Shown piece after piece: positions 11,786 to 22,146 of a stretch of 64,000 nucleotides of DNA (the stretch's first letter is position 1; each line of letters starts with the position of its first letter). The stretch spans positions 10,920,711 to 10,984,710 of the forward strand of contig NC_133910.1 of the NCBI RefSeq assembly GCF_964199755.1, given 5' to 3'. Below the pieces are notes generated by a model. The model made no database searches. It was not told the DNA's origin and was given only the letters and a program-made list of their open reading frames with translations. Source of the DNA: Larus michahellis (taxonomy: Eukaryota > Chordata > Aves > Charadriiformes > Laridae). The position numbers and the translations under genes are program-made.

Positions 11786-12648
11786 CCAGTGGCTGCCTGG
11801 AGAGAAACCGTTACTCTGGAAGCAGCGAGTTCCTGGCCCAGGTGGCGTCACCCTCCCCTGGGGTCTGACTGAAGTGGGTTTTGGTGTTTCAGGTGGCTGA
11901 GCTGGCAGAGGAGCGTTGCACAAGGCATGGGGGTGTTTCCTTTGTAATAAACGGGCGTCACTGGGAATCTCTGCCCACCTGAGCAGCCCTGGGGTCCCAC
12001 AGCGAACTCCCCAGCGCTCGTGCAAAAGCATGGTCTCTTGAAGACAAATCAAAAAAGAAGCAAAAGAGGAGAGGAGCGTGCCAGAGCTGGGGCGGAGCTG
12101 CTCCCCTGGGACTGTGCTGCCCCACAGGCTGCACGGCCGCCCCTGCCATGGGGCTGGCTCAGTCTCCCCCATGGCCCTGGGCCAGTGTGGGCCGTGGGAG
12201 CCTGCGAGGGGGCTGCTCTGTTTGCAGCCGCTTTCATCCAGCACCTCCGAGGGGGGACACAGCTTTGGGGCACTTTGGGTTTGGCCACATCATTACGGAT
12301 GGCTCCTCCTGACTCCTGGCACAGGGCTAAACTTAATGGGAAGAGAAGGCACCTTGGACTCCCTCCCGTTAACCCTTTCCCAGAGGTGGCCAGCCCGTTT
12401 CCAGGCTGCCCCCGCTGTACCTGGGGCGGGGACATGCCCGCAGTGGGGCCATGTTTTTGCAGCAGGGCCCCCCTGGAACATCAATGCTCCCCGGCCCGGC
12501 CAGCGCAGCACGGCACAGGAATTCCCCAGCAGGCTGGGGCTTGGCCGGCCTGTTTGCTTTCTGTACAACCCCAAGGCGCGGCAGCACTCAACACAAATAT
12601 TTATATGACTAGTAGAAAATAAAATAAAATAAAAAATTTAAAAATTTT

Positions 12649-12884
12649 AAAAGAAAGAAAGGAAGAAAGAAAGGAAGAAAGAAAGGAAGAAAGAAAGGAA
12701 GAAAGAAAGAGGAAAAAAGGGGAAAGAAGGAAAAAAGAAAAGGGGAAAGAAGGAAAAAGGAAAAGAGAATAAAAGAATAAAGAACAAAAAGAAAAAGGAG
12801 AAAAGAAAAATAGAAATAAAAAAGGAAAAATAAAAATAGGAAAAAGGGGTGAATAAAAGGGGAAAAAAGAAAAAGCAAAATAAA
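12649..12884 (+). repeat. Long purine tract (GGAA/GAAA microsatellite)
   Basis: Bases 12649-12769 are an uninterrupted purine run of about 121 bases. It includes about four tandem copies of a 12-base AAAGGAAGAAAG-type unit. Purine-rich sequence with rare T or C continues to about 12884. Such homopurine mirror tracts can form intramolecular triplex (H-DNA). The tract stops just before the CpG island of the plus-strand gene. Its minus-strand reading frame gives only Phe/Leu/Ser-rich low-complexity peptide and is not a gene. Confidence 0.85.
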
Positions 12885-13136
12885 CCTCAAAAAGCAAGGG
12901 CCCGGGAAGGGGTGTGGGTGGCGGCCGCGGGGCGAGGGGTCCCGCTCGGTGCGGTGCCGGGGTGGGCTCACGGTCCGGGCGGGGGTCGCGGGGCCGGTGG
13001 GGGGGCGGCGCCGAGTGCGGGTGCGGTCGGCAGGGGGCGCCCTGGTGCAGCGGCGGGGCCGGGCGGGGGCCGGGGGGGCTCCGGCGGCGGCGGGGGGAGC
13101 AGCGAGGTGGCGGCTCCCGCGCCGCCGCTCCGCGCC

Positions 13137-13211
13137 ATGGGCTGCCTCGGCGGGGGGCGAGCGGAGGAGGCGAGCGGGGCCACCGCCGCGCCGCTCCGCC
13201 GGTGCGCGTAG
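13137..13211 (+). promoter_or_regulatory. Upstream ORF 1 (24 codons)
   Basis: ATG in a fair context (G at +4) opens a 24-codon frame beginning Met-Gly-Cys-Leu-Gly and ending in TAG. It lies about 300 bases before the main start codon. If transcribed, it could lower translation of the main frame. Met-Gly-Cys starts can be lipid-modified, but nothing shows that this peptide is made. Confidence 0.35.
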
Positions 13212-13322
13212 GGCAGGACTCCCGCCCCCGGCTCCCTCCCGCCCGGTGCCCCGCAACTTTCCGGCACCTGTTGCTGCCCGCCCCCCGCCGGGCTCCCCCG
13301 CGGCGGCCGCCTCCTCCCCGGT

Positions 13323-13379
13323 ATGCGGAGCGCCCGGCCGGCCCGCGGGCTGCTGCGGCGGCGGCGGGGCGCGCCGTGA
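13323..13379 (+). promoter_or_regulatory. Upstream ORF 2 (18 codons)
   Basis: An Arg-rich 18-codon frame in the same phase as the main start, closed by TGA. This stop shows that the main coding frame cannot begin further upstream in this exon, which supports 13518 as its first ATG. Confidence 0.35.
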
Positions 13380-13517
13380 TGGGCGGCCGGCAGCGGCAGC
13401 GGGACGGCGGCGCTGGCTCTGCCCGCGGCCGGCAGCCCCCGACCGGCGCCCTCGGCAGCGCGGGGGGCCCATGCTCTGCTCCGCCTCCCCTCTCCGGGCA
13501 CCCGCGCCGCTTCGCCG

Positions 13518-13663
13518 ATGCCTTTCTCGGGCGAGGAGCGGAGCCTGCAGGGGATCTACAAGCCGGCGGGGCCGGCGGAGGGCAGGGCGGCCGGCGGGGC
13601 TGCCGTCTGCACCGAGTGCTACACCAACCGCTCCTTCGTCTACGACGATGGCAGCGCCCACAG
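13518..13663 (+). CDS. Coding exon 1 of an unidentified gene
   Basis: The frame starts at the first ATG after an in-frame stop at 13377-13379. It begins MPFSGEERSLQGIYKPAG and reaches a splice donor (CACAG|GTACCC). It encodes 48 codons plus two bases. A Gly/Ala-rich middle is followed by a better-defined segment with a CxxC-like CTEC and NRSFVYDDGS. The dangling AG is completed by the first base of exon 2. I do not recognise the protein. There is no signal peptide or membrane segment, so a cytoplasmic or nuclear protein is more likely than a secreted one. The start codon has a weak context (C at -3). Confidence 0.6.
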
Positions 13664-14399
13664 GTACCCGCCGGTGGGACGCGGGGGTCGGTCCGGGGGT
13701 GTCGGGGTCAGGTCCCCGGGGGCTGCCTGGGGAGCCGCGGGGCTGGGGGGCCGCGGAGACCCCTGCGCGGTGCCGAGGGGAGCCCCTTTCCTCCCGTCCC
13801 CCCGCCGCGACCCCGCGGGGGGAGCCGGGCCCGGCCCGGCAGGACCCTCGTCCCGTGTTCCCACCGCCCTTCCCATGCCCCGAGCCTGGAAGAAAGTTTC
13901 TGCGACACTTCCAGGCCTGGCTGGGGTCCCCTGCCATGGCCGGGGTCCCCTGCGAACGCCCCTCTGGGCAACATCACCTTGGGAATGGATAGTTAGAGGC
14001 TGCCTGGGTACAGGGGATGCTTGGAGATCCACAAGTTGTTCCCGGCCATATCCTTTATGGGAAAAGGGTCGATGATGCCCCTCTGTTGTGCCTGGCATGG
14101 ATGGAGGCTGTCTTCCGTGGTGGGTGGGTCAGGCAGTGTTTTGGAGGAGCTGGTTTGGCTGAGCCCTGAAGCCACCCCAAAGCCAGAGGACTAAGATGCA
14201 CGCAGGCAAAAAGGTGACATTTCCACAGGTGCGTCGCGGCCCACGCTCCAGCTTTAGGCTGTTTTTATGCCAAAGTTAAAATGCTCGGTACGAGGGAGGG
14301 GCTGTGGTGTAGAAGTGAGGAGCTGCTCAAAGGGTATCACAGGGACCCAATGCCACCGTCCTCTTGTGCCCAGCAACAGACGTGTCTCTCATGGAGATG

Positions 14400-14580
14400 A
14401 GTGCTTGTTGCTGAAGTATCCCAGCTTTTCCTGATAACTCCTTTATATTATCATTGATCTGATTATATTTATTAGCGTGGCTCTTCTGACTGTCACACTC
14501 ATCAAATTTCAGCTTAAATGAGCAAATGAAATGTGTGTATCAATTCGTTCTTGGCAGATAAGGACCTTGGCTGGGTTTGT
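14400..14580. other. AT-rich block, candidate conserved non-coding element
   Basis: A CpG-poor, repeat-free, AT-rich stretch in an otherwise GC-rich intron, with TTATCATTGATCTGATT-like and GATAAG-type motifs. Its composition resembles vertebrate enhancers, but conservation cannot be judged from one sequence. Confidence 0.2.
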
Positions 14581-17296
14581 GCCCTGGGCTGGTCCGCTGG
14601 GGTTTTTTATGTTGACATCTGCTCGCTGTGAGTTAGGAGGACCATCTTTTATTCCTAAAAGCCATACATGGAAGAAGAAGGAACAGCCTATTTGGTGAAC
14701 TCTTTAATTTTCAGTACATTGCCACTGACTGGGTAATTGGTAAAATCCTTGAATATTGGTTCTTGGGATTAAGTCCCCCATCCTTCCCCTGCCCTGTCCT
14801 CTCTGCCAGAGGCACGATGTCCGATGTGGCCAAGGCACCGCAGTGCCTCGGGAACGAGGAGCACCTGATGCCTGAGAACACCTGCCAGGGTGGCTGCAGA
14901 GCCACGGGGCCTTCACCAGACCCAGTTTCCTCATTTTGCAGCTGTACTTGGTGTGTTTGCAGAAATGGCATCCTTGAGGAGGTTATGGAACGCGTCTGTG
15001 TGTGTGTAGGGATCAGGCTGGAGACAGCAGCTTGCCGAGGGTTTGGACTCCAACATTACGGGAAAACGATGAGTTGCTCCGCTCAGACAGCAGTTATTGC
15101 TCCTTATTACTTACTCTGCAGTGCTGCTCGGGGTCATTTATCCTCATTTAATGCGCAACAACAAAATCCTTGTCCAAAGGTCTGCCCCTCTGTCTCTCTC
15201 GGTCTGAATAGAAGAGCTTTGCTTTCTAATTATTATTATACAGCTCAATGTGTTTCTCTAACCCCCTCTGGCTCCGGAGAGGTTGAAATGCCATTACTTT
15301 CCGTGGCTTGTCTGGCCTGCCTCTGCGTTCAGCCCCTTTGCTGCCCTTCCAGAGATATCGAATGAGCTGGTTGGAGCCCTCAGGACTCGGCAGCTTTGCC
15401 CGTAGCTGCCTGTTTCTCCAGCTCGGAGCAGTCTGGATCTCTAATGTGCTTTTTTAGTGCTGTTCGGCTGAAGAAGCAGAAAACGATTGTTGTAAACAGG
15501 CTAAAGAGGAACGTGCAGGAGCAGGCAGAGCAACCACCCCCATCTCCCCCATTAGGAGATCCCGGGGGCCCACTGGCTACTCTGCTGTTTGGTTGCCTCT
15601 TCTGCAGCTCAGGCTGGGGGTGCGCATCCCCTTTGGGTGGATGATCGCATTTAACAACCTGCTACCACTCAATCTCTGCCTGCTACAAGAGTTTCTTCCT
15701 CACCTCCGGTGGGTTTTACCTCTGTTCAGCTGAAAGGGCCGTGAAGGCAGCACCCGGCCTGTGGCCAATGTGGGCTTTGTGCCCGGCGGGTGCGCAGTCC
15801 CCCGGGGTGACCAGGGCTTGGGTGTCCTATGCAGGCTCCTGCGCTTGTCTCTGCTCCGTGCTTCCAGGCATGTCCTCGTAGCTGTAGGTGTGATGGCAGA
15901 GAAGCAGACCTGTCACCAGAGGTGTGTGCGAAGGATGTGAGAGCCAGAACATACCTGAGCAGCAACGATGTACCACGCTTTCAATGTACCTTCTGCTAAA
16001 TGTTCAAGAGGACTTCAGCTGGGCTGGCCCCAGTAAAATAAAAGGAAGCCTCAATTATCCCCTTAACAAATTTAGAGGTGGCTTAAAAACTGTTGAAGAG
16101 AAATTCCATCTTCTCAGGTGCCCGAGCATGGAGGCACGTGTGCAAATGTCTGTGTGCTTTCTCCTGGCCCTCTTTGTAAGGGGACAATGGTCCTGAAAGT
16201 CCCTTCCAGTCAGAAAGCAAGGGGTTAACCTTAAAAGCACTTGAAAGTACGTTTGGAGAGCAAACACACATTTCTGGCACCCAGAGGGTACCAATAGCCT
16301 AAATTTTCCTTTCCTGCCTCGTGGGAAATCAGGGTAAATGTTTGTACAAGGAGCTAGTCTGTCATTTAGGGGAATACAGGACTTCCTCCGGCCAGCAGCC
16401 CTGCTTCCTCTGCCTTGCCCATGTAAGGGCACTCTGGGAAGCAGCAGTGATGGATGAGCGGCCATATGGAAGGACTCATGCAAAAATATCCTGCACAAGT
16501 AAGGGGGCCTGCGGGAGAAGCAGGGACGTGCGAGAGGAGACTCGGTTTTTCCATCCGCTCCATCCTCCCGCTGCAATGGCTTATTTAAGAAGAAAAAGGT
16601 GAAAGAAGGCGGCACGCACCATGATACCTGGGGAAGCTGTGTAGGAAGATCGCATCTTTGCATTAGACGTATGTGGCTTTTCTCATGTCTGTTTTTAATG
16701 TCCCTTACAGGACGTCTGTCTGTCTGCTAGACTGCTCCACTGCGGGTTCCCTGCTGCTCTTTATACTTGGAGTAAACAGTAGATGTCCTGTGCCGAGCGG
16801 GGCCGGGGTGGGGGCGGGCGCCTTGCCATGGATTTGGGAGCGGAATGTGGAGGGAAGGTGGGTATGGGCTGGAGCGGCTGCTCCAGTGCAAGTGCTTGAG
16901 AAGCCGAGGCTGGGGGCTGGAGAGCAGCAACCAGAGACACCTGTGAGCAGGGCTGGCGTGGCAGCCTGGGATGTGCTGATGGAGCGCCAGATAGAGGGGG
17001 CTCGGCTTGATAGGGGCTGTGGTGGGGTCTGTCCTCCCTCCCACCCGACTGGGCAGCCAGGACAGATTGTACTTTCTGGCCCTAGAAATCACAGCAAGAT
17101 TTGGAGCAGTGGCAGAAAGCCTAGAAATGCCTATAGGCATCTTCTGCTGCTCTGGTCAAAGCCTCTGCATGCCAAGGCAGGTGTTTGCCTGCTGTCCTCG
17201 CTGAACCCGGGGTGATCGGTGAGTTCCCAGGGCTGTGTCTCTATGGGAGAGCTTGGGAAAGTTGATCTGAACCCATATCTGAAGGATATGAATGCA

Positions 17297-17336
17297 AAAA
17301 AAAAGAAAAAAAAAAAAGAGAGAGAAAAAAAAAAAG
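17297..17336 (+). repeat. A-rich tract
   Basis: Runs of 8-12 A separated by single G or GAGAGAG. Simple low-complexity sequence with no tandem unit longer than two bases. Confidence 0.7.
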
Positions 17337-18639
17337 CACATTGATTAAACTGGATTCTTGCTCAGTGAACACTCTCATCCAGACTTGGGTCGACTCTCCC
17401 ATGGCTTCTCGTGCTACGCTTCAGATGTATCAGATGGACTGTCTCAGCTTAGCACAAGGATGGTTCCTGCAGCTGAGAGCCTGTTGTTGTCTCTTAAGTT
17501 TTCCATTTTCTGGAAATGGATGGCAAGAGGCTTCTTTGGCAGAGCGTGCACTGAACCAGACTCTGTAGCTAATTAATAACCAGTTCCTCCAGGCAAGATT
17601 ACTAGCTTAGACATTTATCAGCTTCCAAAAAGTCAGCCTTGTGGATTGCAACAACTGTTGCTCTGGCTGCCTGTGGGGATCCTGGTCTCACTGTTCCTGG
17701 AGGAATTGCAATAGGGAGCCCTAAAACTAGAGGGCCAAACACCCTGTATTTTCAGCGGGTTTATGTAGCAGGGATCAGCTGTTTTCCTCACCTGATTAGG
17801 AAAGGGCAGGAGTCTGCCTGCGGCTCTGGCAGCAGTCTGAAATCCAGGGCTCGACAGGGCTGTCAGCAGGTTGTGCTGCAAAACCCTCCACGGGAGGGCA
17901 CCCACCAGCACCTGGGTCACTGGGAAGAGGTTGTGGGAACCCCCCTGCTATTCCGTATAACGGAGGACCCCCGATATGCTGAACGTCCTCCTTAGAAGCT
18001 GCCGTTGGGTTCTGGCAGGGCTGTGTCACCCTTCGCTGGAGAGCAGCAAAGTAGGTCATTGCCTGTGCTCAAGGCGCTCTCTGCTCCGCAAAAATATTTA
18101 CAGCATCTATTTGAATCCTCCCAATTCTCCATCAGCGACCTCTTCCTGACCTCCACGCCTGGTTCCCAAGCGCTGCCTGCAATTTGTTTTGGAGCTTATT
18201 AGCGTTTCTCTTGCATCCCTGCCAAACCGTGCTGGAGTGTGGAACAGCTCATTCATCCTTCTTATGAATAAAAACAAGCAAAGAGCCGAATGAGGGCTGA
18301 GCCCAGGTGCTTCTGGTGTTCTTTGACAGGGACAGGGGGCAGGCACAGAGCAGCCCTTCCCGGGGCTGTGCTGCTGCAGCCTGTCGGATCGGGATCCTGG
18401 GCTGGAGGGTGTACGCAGCAGTCGTGCTTGGAAGACAAGGATGGATGCTTCCCCCGGGGTTTACCTGGTTCCTCTTGAAGCCGTTGGTACTTTCTGCCTC
18501 CACAAGAGGATGTGACTTGTCCGATGCAGCTGCGCTGTGAGCAAACCTGCTGCTTTTCCTTTGAGCCTGCTGCCCTGTGATTTCCCTGGGTCCCCACAGC
18601 TCTTGTGATGTGCTTGCTCCCTGGTTGTCTGCTCTGATT

Positions 18640-19300
18640 TCACCTGCCTTTCATCGTGTCTCTTCCCAGGGTAAAAACTCCTCCTGATCTATTTAGTCTC
18701 TCCTTGTACAAACCACTTTATAACCCTGCAGTTATCTCCGTTGCCCTTCTCTGTGCCGTATCCTCTCTGAAGAGGGGAACCAGAAGTGTGTGTGGCTCCG
18801 CAGTGGGTTTGTCTGTAGTATAACAGCCTCTCCTAACGTTTTGGGTTTTGACCAGCACTGACAGTCAGCTGTTGGCTTTGTGGTATTATCTGCTGTGACT
18901 TTGGTACTTTTCTGAGTGCTAATTTGCAGACCTTCTAGTGCCTGTGCAGGAAGGTGATATTTTTTTTCCTCCCCTTTAGGGCTGGTTGGCATTTATTGAT
19001 GCTAATTTTTATCTGGCATTTTATCATCGGGTGGCTCAGTGCTGCGAGATCCTCCAGCAGCTCTTTACACTCAGGTTTAGGTTTGACCGTACTGGATAAT
19101 TTGCAGTCATCACCATCCCTTCTGAATCCCTGGAATAGCAGAGCGCCTTGTGGGACCCCACAGAAGATGTTCGCTTCAATGTTCCCCTGCTGTTTGTCTC
19201 CCGTCTTCGAATCCAGGAGACATCCCCCTCTTCGTCCCGTCGCATCCTGGTCTGGCAGGTGGGCTGACAAGCCTCTCGGGGTTTATTTCTGTAAGTCTTT
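18640..19300 (-). mobile_element. Ancient CR1 LINE relic, antisense
   Basis: Although highly diverged, several pieces follow the order of the CR1 3' region read in antisense. They are a GTTGCCCTTCTCTG segment near 18740, an ATTTTTATCTGGCATTTTATC segment near 19005-19025, a CTCAGT..GAGATCCTCCAGCAGCTCTTTACACTCAG segment near 19035-19075, a segment near 19090-19110 on the pattern of the TTTGCATCATCTGC piece, a CCTGGAATAGC..TGTGGGACCCCAC segment near 19128-19160, and ATCCAGGAGA near 19211. The copy cannot be active. The divergence points to insertion early in archosaur history, and it has sat in the intron since. Confidence 0.7.
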
Positions 19301-22126
19301 GTATCCTTGAACAGTGTGAAAAGACTCTTCCTCCTCCCACGTCTCTCTATTATTTTCCGCTTTCAATAGAAGGGAGTGTTCTGCAGGGGTCTGGAGCGCA
19401 GAGAAGTTTCTTCTCCATGCTTCATCCCTAGCTGCTTATAGCAGTTTGGGGCTGTGCAGAAGGGAGAATTTTCCCAGCAGATCATTACCAAAAATTAGCC
19501 TTTTTTTTTTCTTTTTTTGACATGAACCTGAAAAATACTGGTCACTGGTAGATTTGGTAGCGGGTAAAACAGCTTGGGGTGAGGGGGAGTGAGACACCAC
19601 CAGGATCGTGTGCCATGAGATACCGGGATACACCCCTGTGAATAATGATTCCGGAGAGTAACGAGCTCTGTCTTGGGAGCATCTCCTTGCTCATCCTGAT
19701 GAGAGCTGGGCACAGATAGCATTGTCCTTCTTGCAACCGGTCATCTACCAAGATGAGGGTTTTGGCTGGTTCCCAAGGTGGAGAGGGTGACATGGGTCCC
19801 TGGTAAGCTCCGTGTGGGAGGGGAAGCCCCAGGAAAAAAATGGATTGGGCAAGAGCAAGAGGGCAAAGGACTTCTAAGCCTTGCTTTAGTTGGAGGAGAG
19901 CTTTTCTGTCCCCTGGGCCAGAGGAAGGGGAGCTGTCACTGCCTGCAGAAGGGTGCACTGGCAGGAGTGAGACTGATGGAGCGTTAGGATTTGTGGGGAC
20001 TAAGGAGAGTCCTCGTGGGAGAATTATAACTGGCCAAGACCCACTTGCCTTTCTGGCCTTCCTCACGATGCCAGCTGCTGGAGCAGGGACCTGAGGCACA
20101 GCCGAGGGGTGAGTCTGGGTGGTGAGCGAAGCTGCACTGGGATAAGTGGTACCTAGTGGCTGCGAATGGAGGAGCGGCTGAGGTGTAGAGACTTGCTGTA
20201 GTGTCAGTGGGAATTATATTCCTCTTCTTGAGCAAGTAGGAGTAGAGGGTTGGCTATCGGCTCCAGGAGCAGAGCCGGAGGCTGTGACAAGTGAATTGCT
20301 CTTTTTTCTGTTTAATAATCTGTTTAGGTTTAAGGTTTTTTGCGGTTGGTTGACGTGAATCGTGAGCCTCGTGTTATCCCCGCGTGTGACAGCACCCTGT
20401 CGTTAAAGGCCGGGTGATGTCCCAGGGGACTCTGGTGTGCACAGCCTCTGAGATCCCCTGTGGGACTGATGGGGCCTCCCAGTGAAGGAACATTAGCAAG
20501 GGATCCTTTCTCACTTCCAGCAGCGGGAGTCCTGGTCACTTGATTTCTTGAGCATTGGGGATGATTCTGCTTTTAAATGTGCCTGTATGTGCTCTCAGGC
20601 CACCTTGCAAACCCAACACCGTGATAAGGAAAGAAGGGTCATGTCCTTGCTGGGGGAGGGCTGGGTACTCTGGGAAACTTGCTCCTCAGCATATAGCTCC
20701 TGTGAGGAAGACATAGTTTAATGTTGAAATCCATAAATAGCCCTGGAGATTGCTGGGTCAGGAATTTCCCAGCAGGGTTGGTGACCTTGGCTCAGCAGAC
20801 TAAGCGTGTTTTGGATTTGCCCCTCCTTCCGAGGATGTTCACAGCTGAGGTGCTGGTAAGAGTGTGTGGGTGCTCCGGAGCCTGTCCCTGGTGGGAAGGG
20901 ACGGGCTGGATGGGTGGCTGCAGGCAGAGCTTGCCTGGAGTCTCGTGCCCGTCCTGTCCTTGGGTGCAGATGGCTGGTGTAAGTGGTTTGCTTCCAATGG
21001 GGAGTTGAATCTTCCCCTCTGGAGGAAGACAAGCGAGTGAGGTCCTGCTGGTCCTCCTGCGGCAGGAGCCCTCCCAGCTGCAGGAACAAGGTCCTTGGGG
21101 ACCTCTGCCCAAGGGCGCTGGGATGGGGAGCAGAGCTGTGGCCTTAAGAAAGCCCAGGCTGGTTCCCTGCACTAGCCACTGCAAACGCTTTCTTCAGCTT
21201 TTTCTTTTCGTGCTACTTAATATTGCCGAGCAAAGAAGAGGAGATAAGTGCCTTGTCCTTCCAGGAAGCTCTTTGGGAGAGGCTGAAGCCTGTTTGCTGC
21301 CAGAAGCTGGGGGATGTGTTTTGAATTGTGGCATGTCTGCAACGCAGTCCTGCTAAAGGAGGGGGGTTTGGGGGTGCTCTGGGTGGCCCTTGGTGCATGT
21401 CTTCTCCCGCGCTCCTCATCCTCCCTGTCAGCCCTTCCCTGCCGTCTCCAGCCTGTTCTTTGTCCCACACGGTTACAACTCTCACAAACCTCTGCAAAAG
21501 GGAAGGATGGGACATGCAATGCCAAAAGTAAATTAGCAAGGGTTAAACTGGAAACTTGGTGCACATGTGGAAAGGGCTCCCAAGGCTGCGGGTGTCCCTT
21601 CTGTCGCCTCCCCACCATGCCATATACCTGCGCCTCTGGCAGAGGAACAACAGGGAGCGGGAGCGCAGGGGCTCGGCGGTCAGGAAGGCGCTGGGATGGA
21701 GTCAGAGCGCTGCAGAACGAGGTGCGTGTCAAGAGATGAACCTGGCCGTGTGCCACCGTCTCGCTTCGCTGGCATGGCAGCCCCAGCCCCGGCTTGAGGA
21801 GCGGGAGCCGGTCCCCTCACCTGCCAGGAGCCGTGTCACGGGTGCCTAGGGTGGGCTTCCCCTCCCTCCTTTCTCCCAGGGTTATTTAGGCTTTGCAGTC
21901 ACCCGGGACATCACCGTGGCTTGTTTACCTTTGCTTCTGCTGGGAACACCCCCAGCACTGCCCGGGCTCTTCTTGAGGATGCTCTTAAGGAACGGGCTGG
22001 CTGTGGCTCGCTCCTCCTGGCCCCCTCGGCTGGGCCACTGACGGATATCTTCACTGGCCTCCCAGCTGTCGGGTGGAGGAGCCGAGCTGCCGGCCTGTGC
22101 CGCTCCTGTGCTCCATGTGGAGAATG

Positions 22127-22146
22127 ATCAAAGAAGATGATCAAAG
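22127..22146 (+). promoter_or_regulatory. Duplicated TCF/LEF-like motif
   Basis: GATCAAAGAA occurs twice, 13 bases apart, as a small tandem duplication. Each copy contains ATCAAAG, the core recognised by TCF/LEF factors in Wnt signalling. Binding is not shown. Two copies could equally be a replication-slippage duplication. Confidence 0.3.

Larger units (their letters stand above)
3827..12640. other. Intergenic region between two head-to-head genes
   Basis: About 8.8 kb with no recognised coding exon. Open frames overlap on both strands, as expected in GC-rich DNA, and none resembles a known protein. The 5' untranslated part and promoter of B3GALT9 must lie near the low end, but there is no clear CpG island there. 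Content seen: a short imperfect palindrome with CCAAT-type ends (7106-7142), AT-rich blocks near 5810-6060 and 7640-8130, and a G-run cluster (11743-11785). Confidence 0.5.
12895..13720 (+). promoter_or_regulatory. CpG island: probable promoter and first exon of the unnamed gene
   Basis: Very GC- and CpG-dense sequence starts abruptly after the purine tract and continues past coding exon 1. No TATA element is evident, as is usual for CpG-island promoters. The transcription start is probably between about 12900 and 13300, but cannot be placed by eye. The many long open frames on both strands here are a by-product of the scarcity of A and T. Confidence 0.75.

Noticed and set aside
12609..13937. 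442-codon open frame on the minus strand
   Set aside because: It reads the purine tract (Phe/Leu/Ser) and then the CpG island (Arg/Gly/Pro/Ala) in antisense. It is low complexity throughout, and the opposite strand carries the phase-matched exon.
12914..13996. Two overlapping plus-strand frames of about 350 codons
   Set aside because: Both are products of the CpG island's lack of stop codons and run through the exon 1 donor into the intron. Their Arg/Gly-rich peptides resemble nothing.
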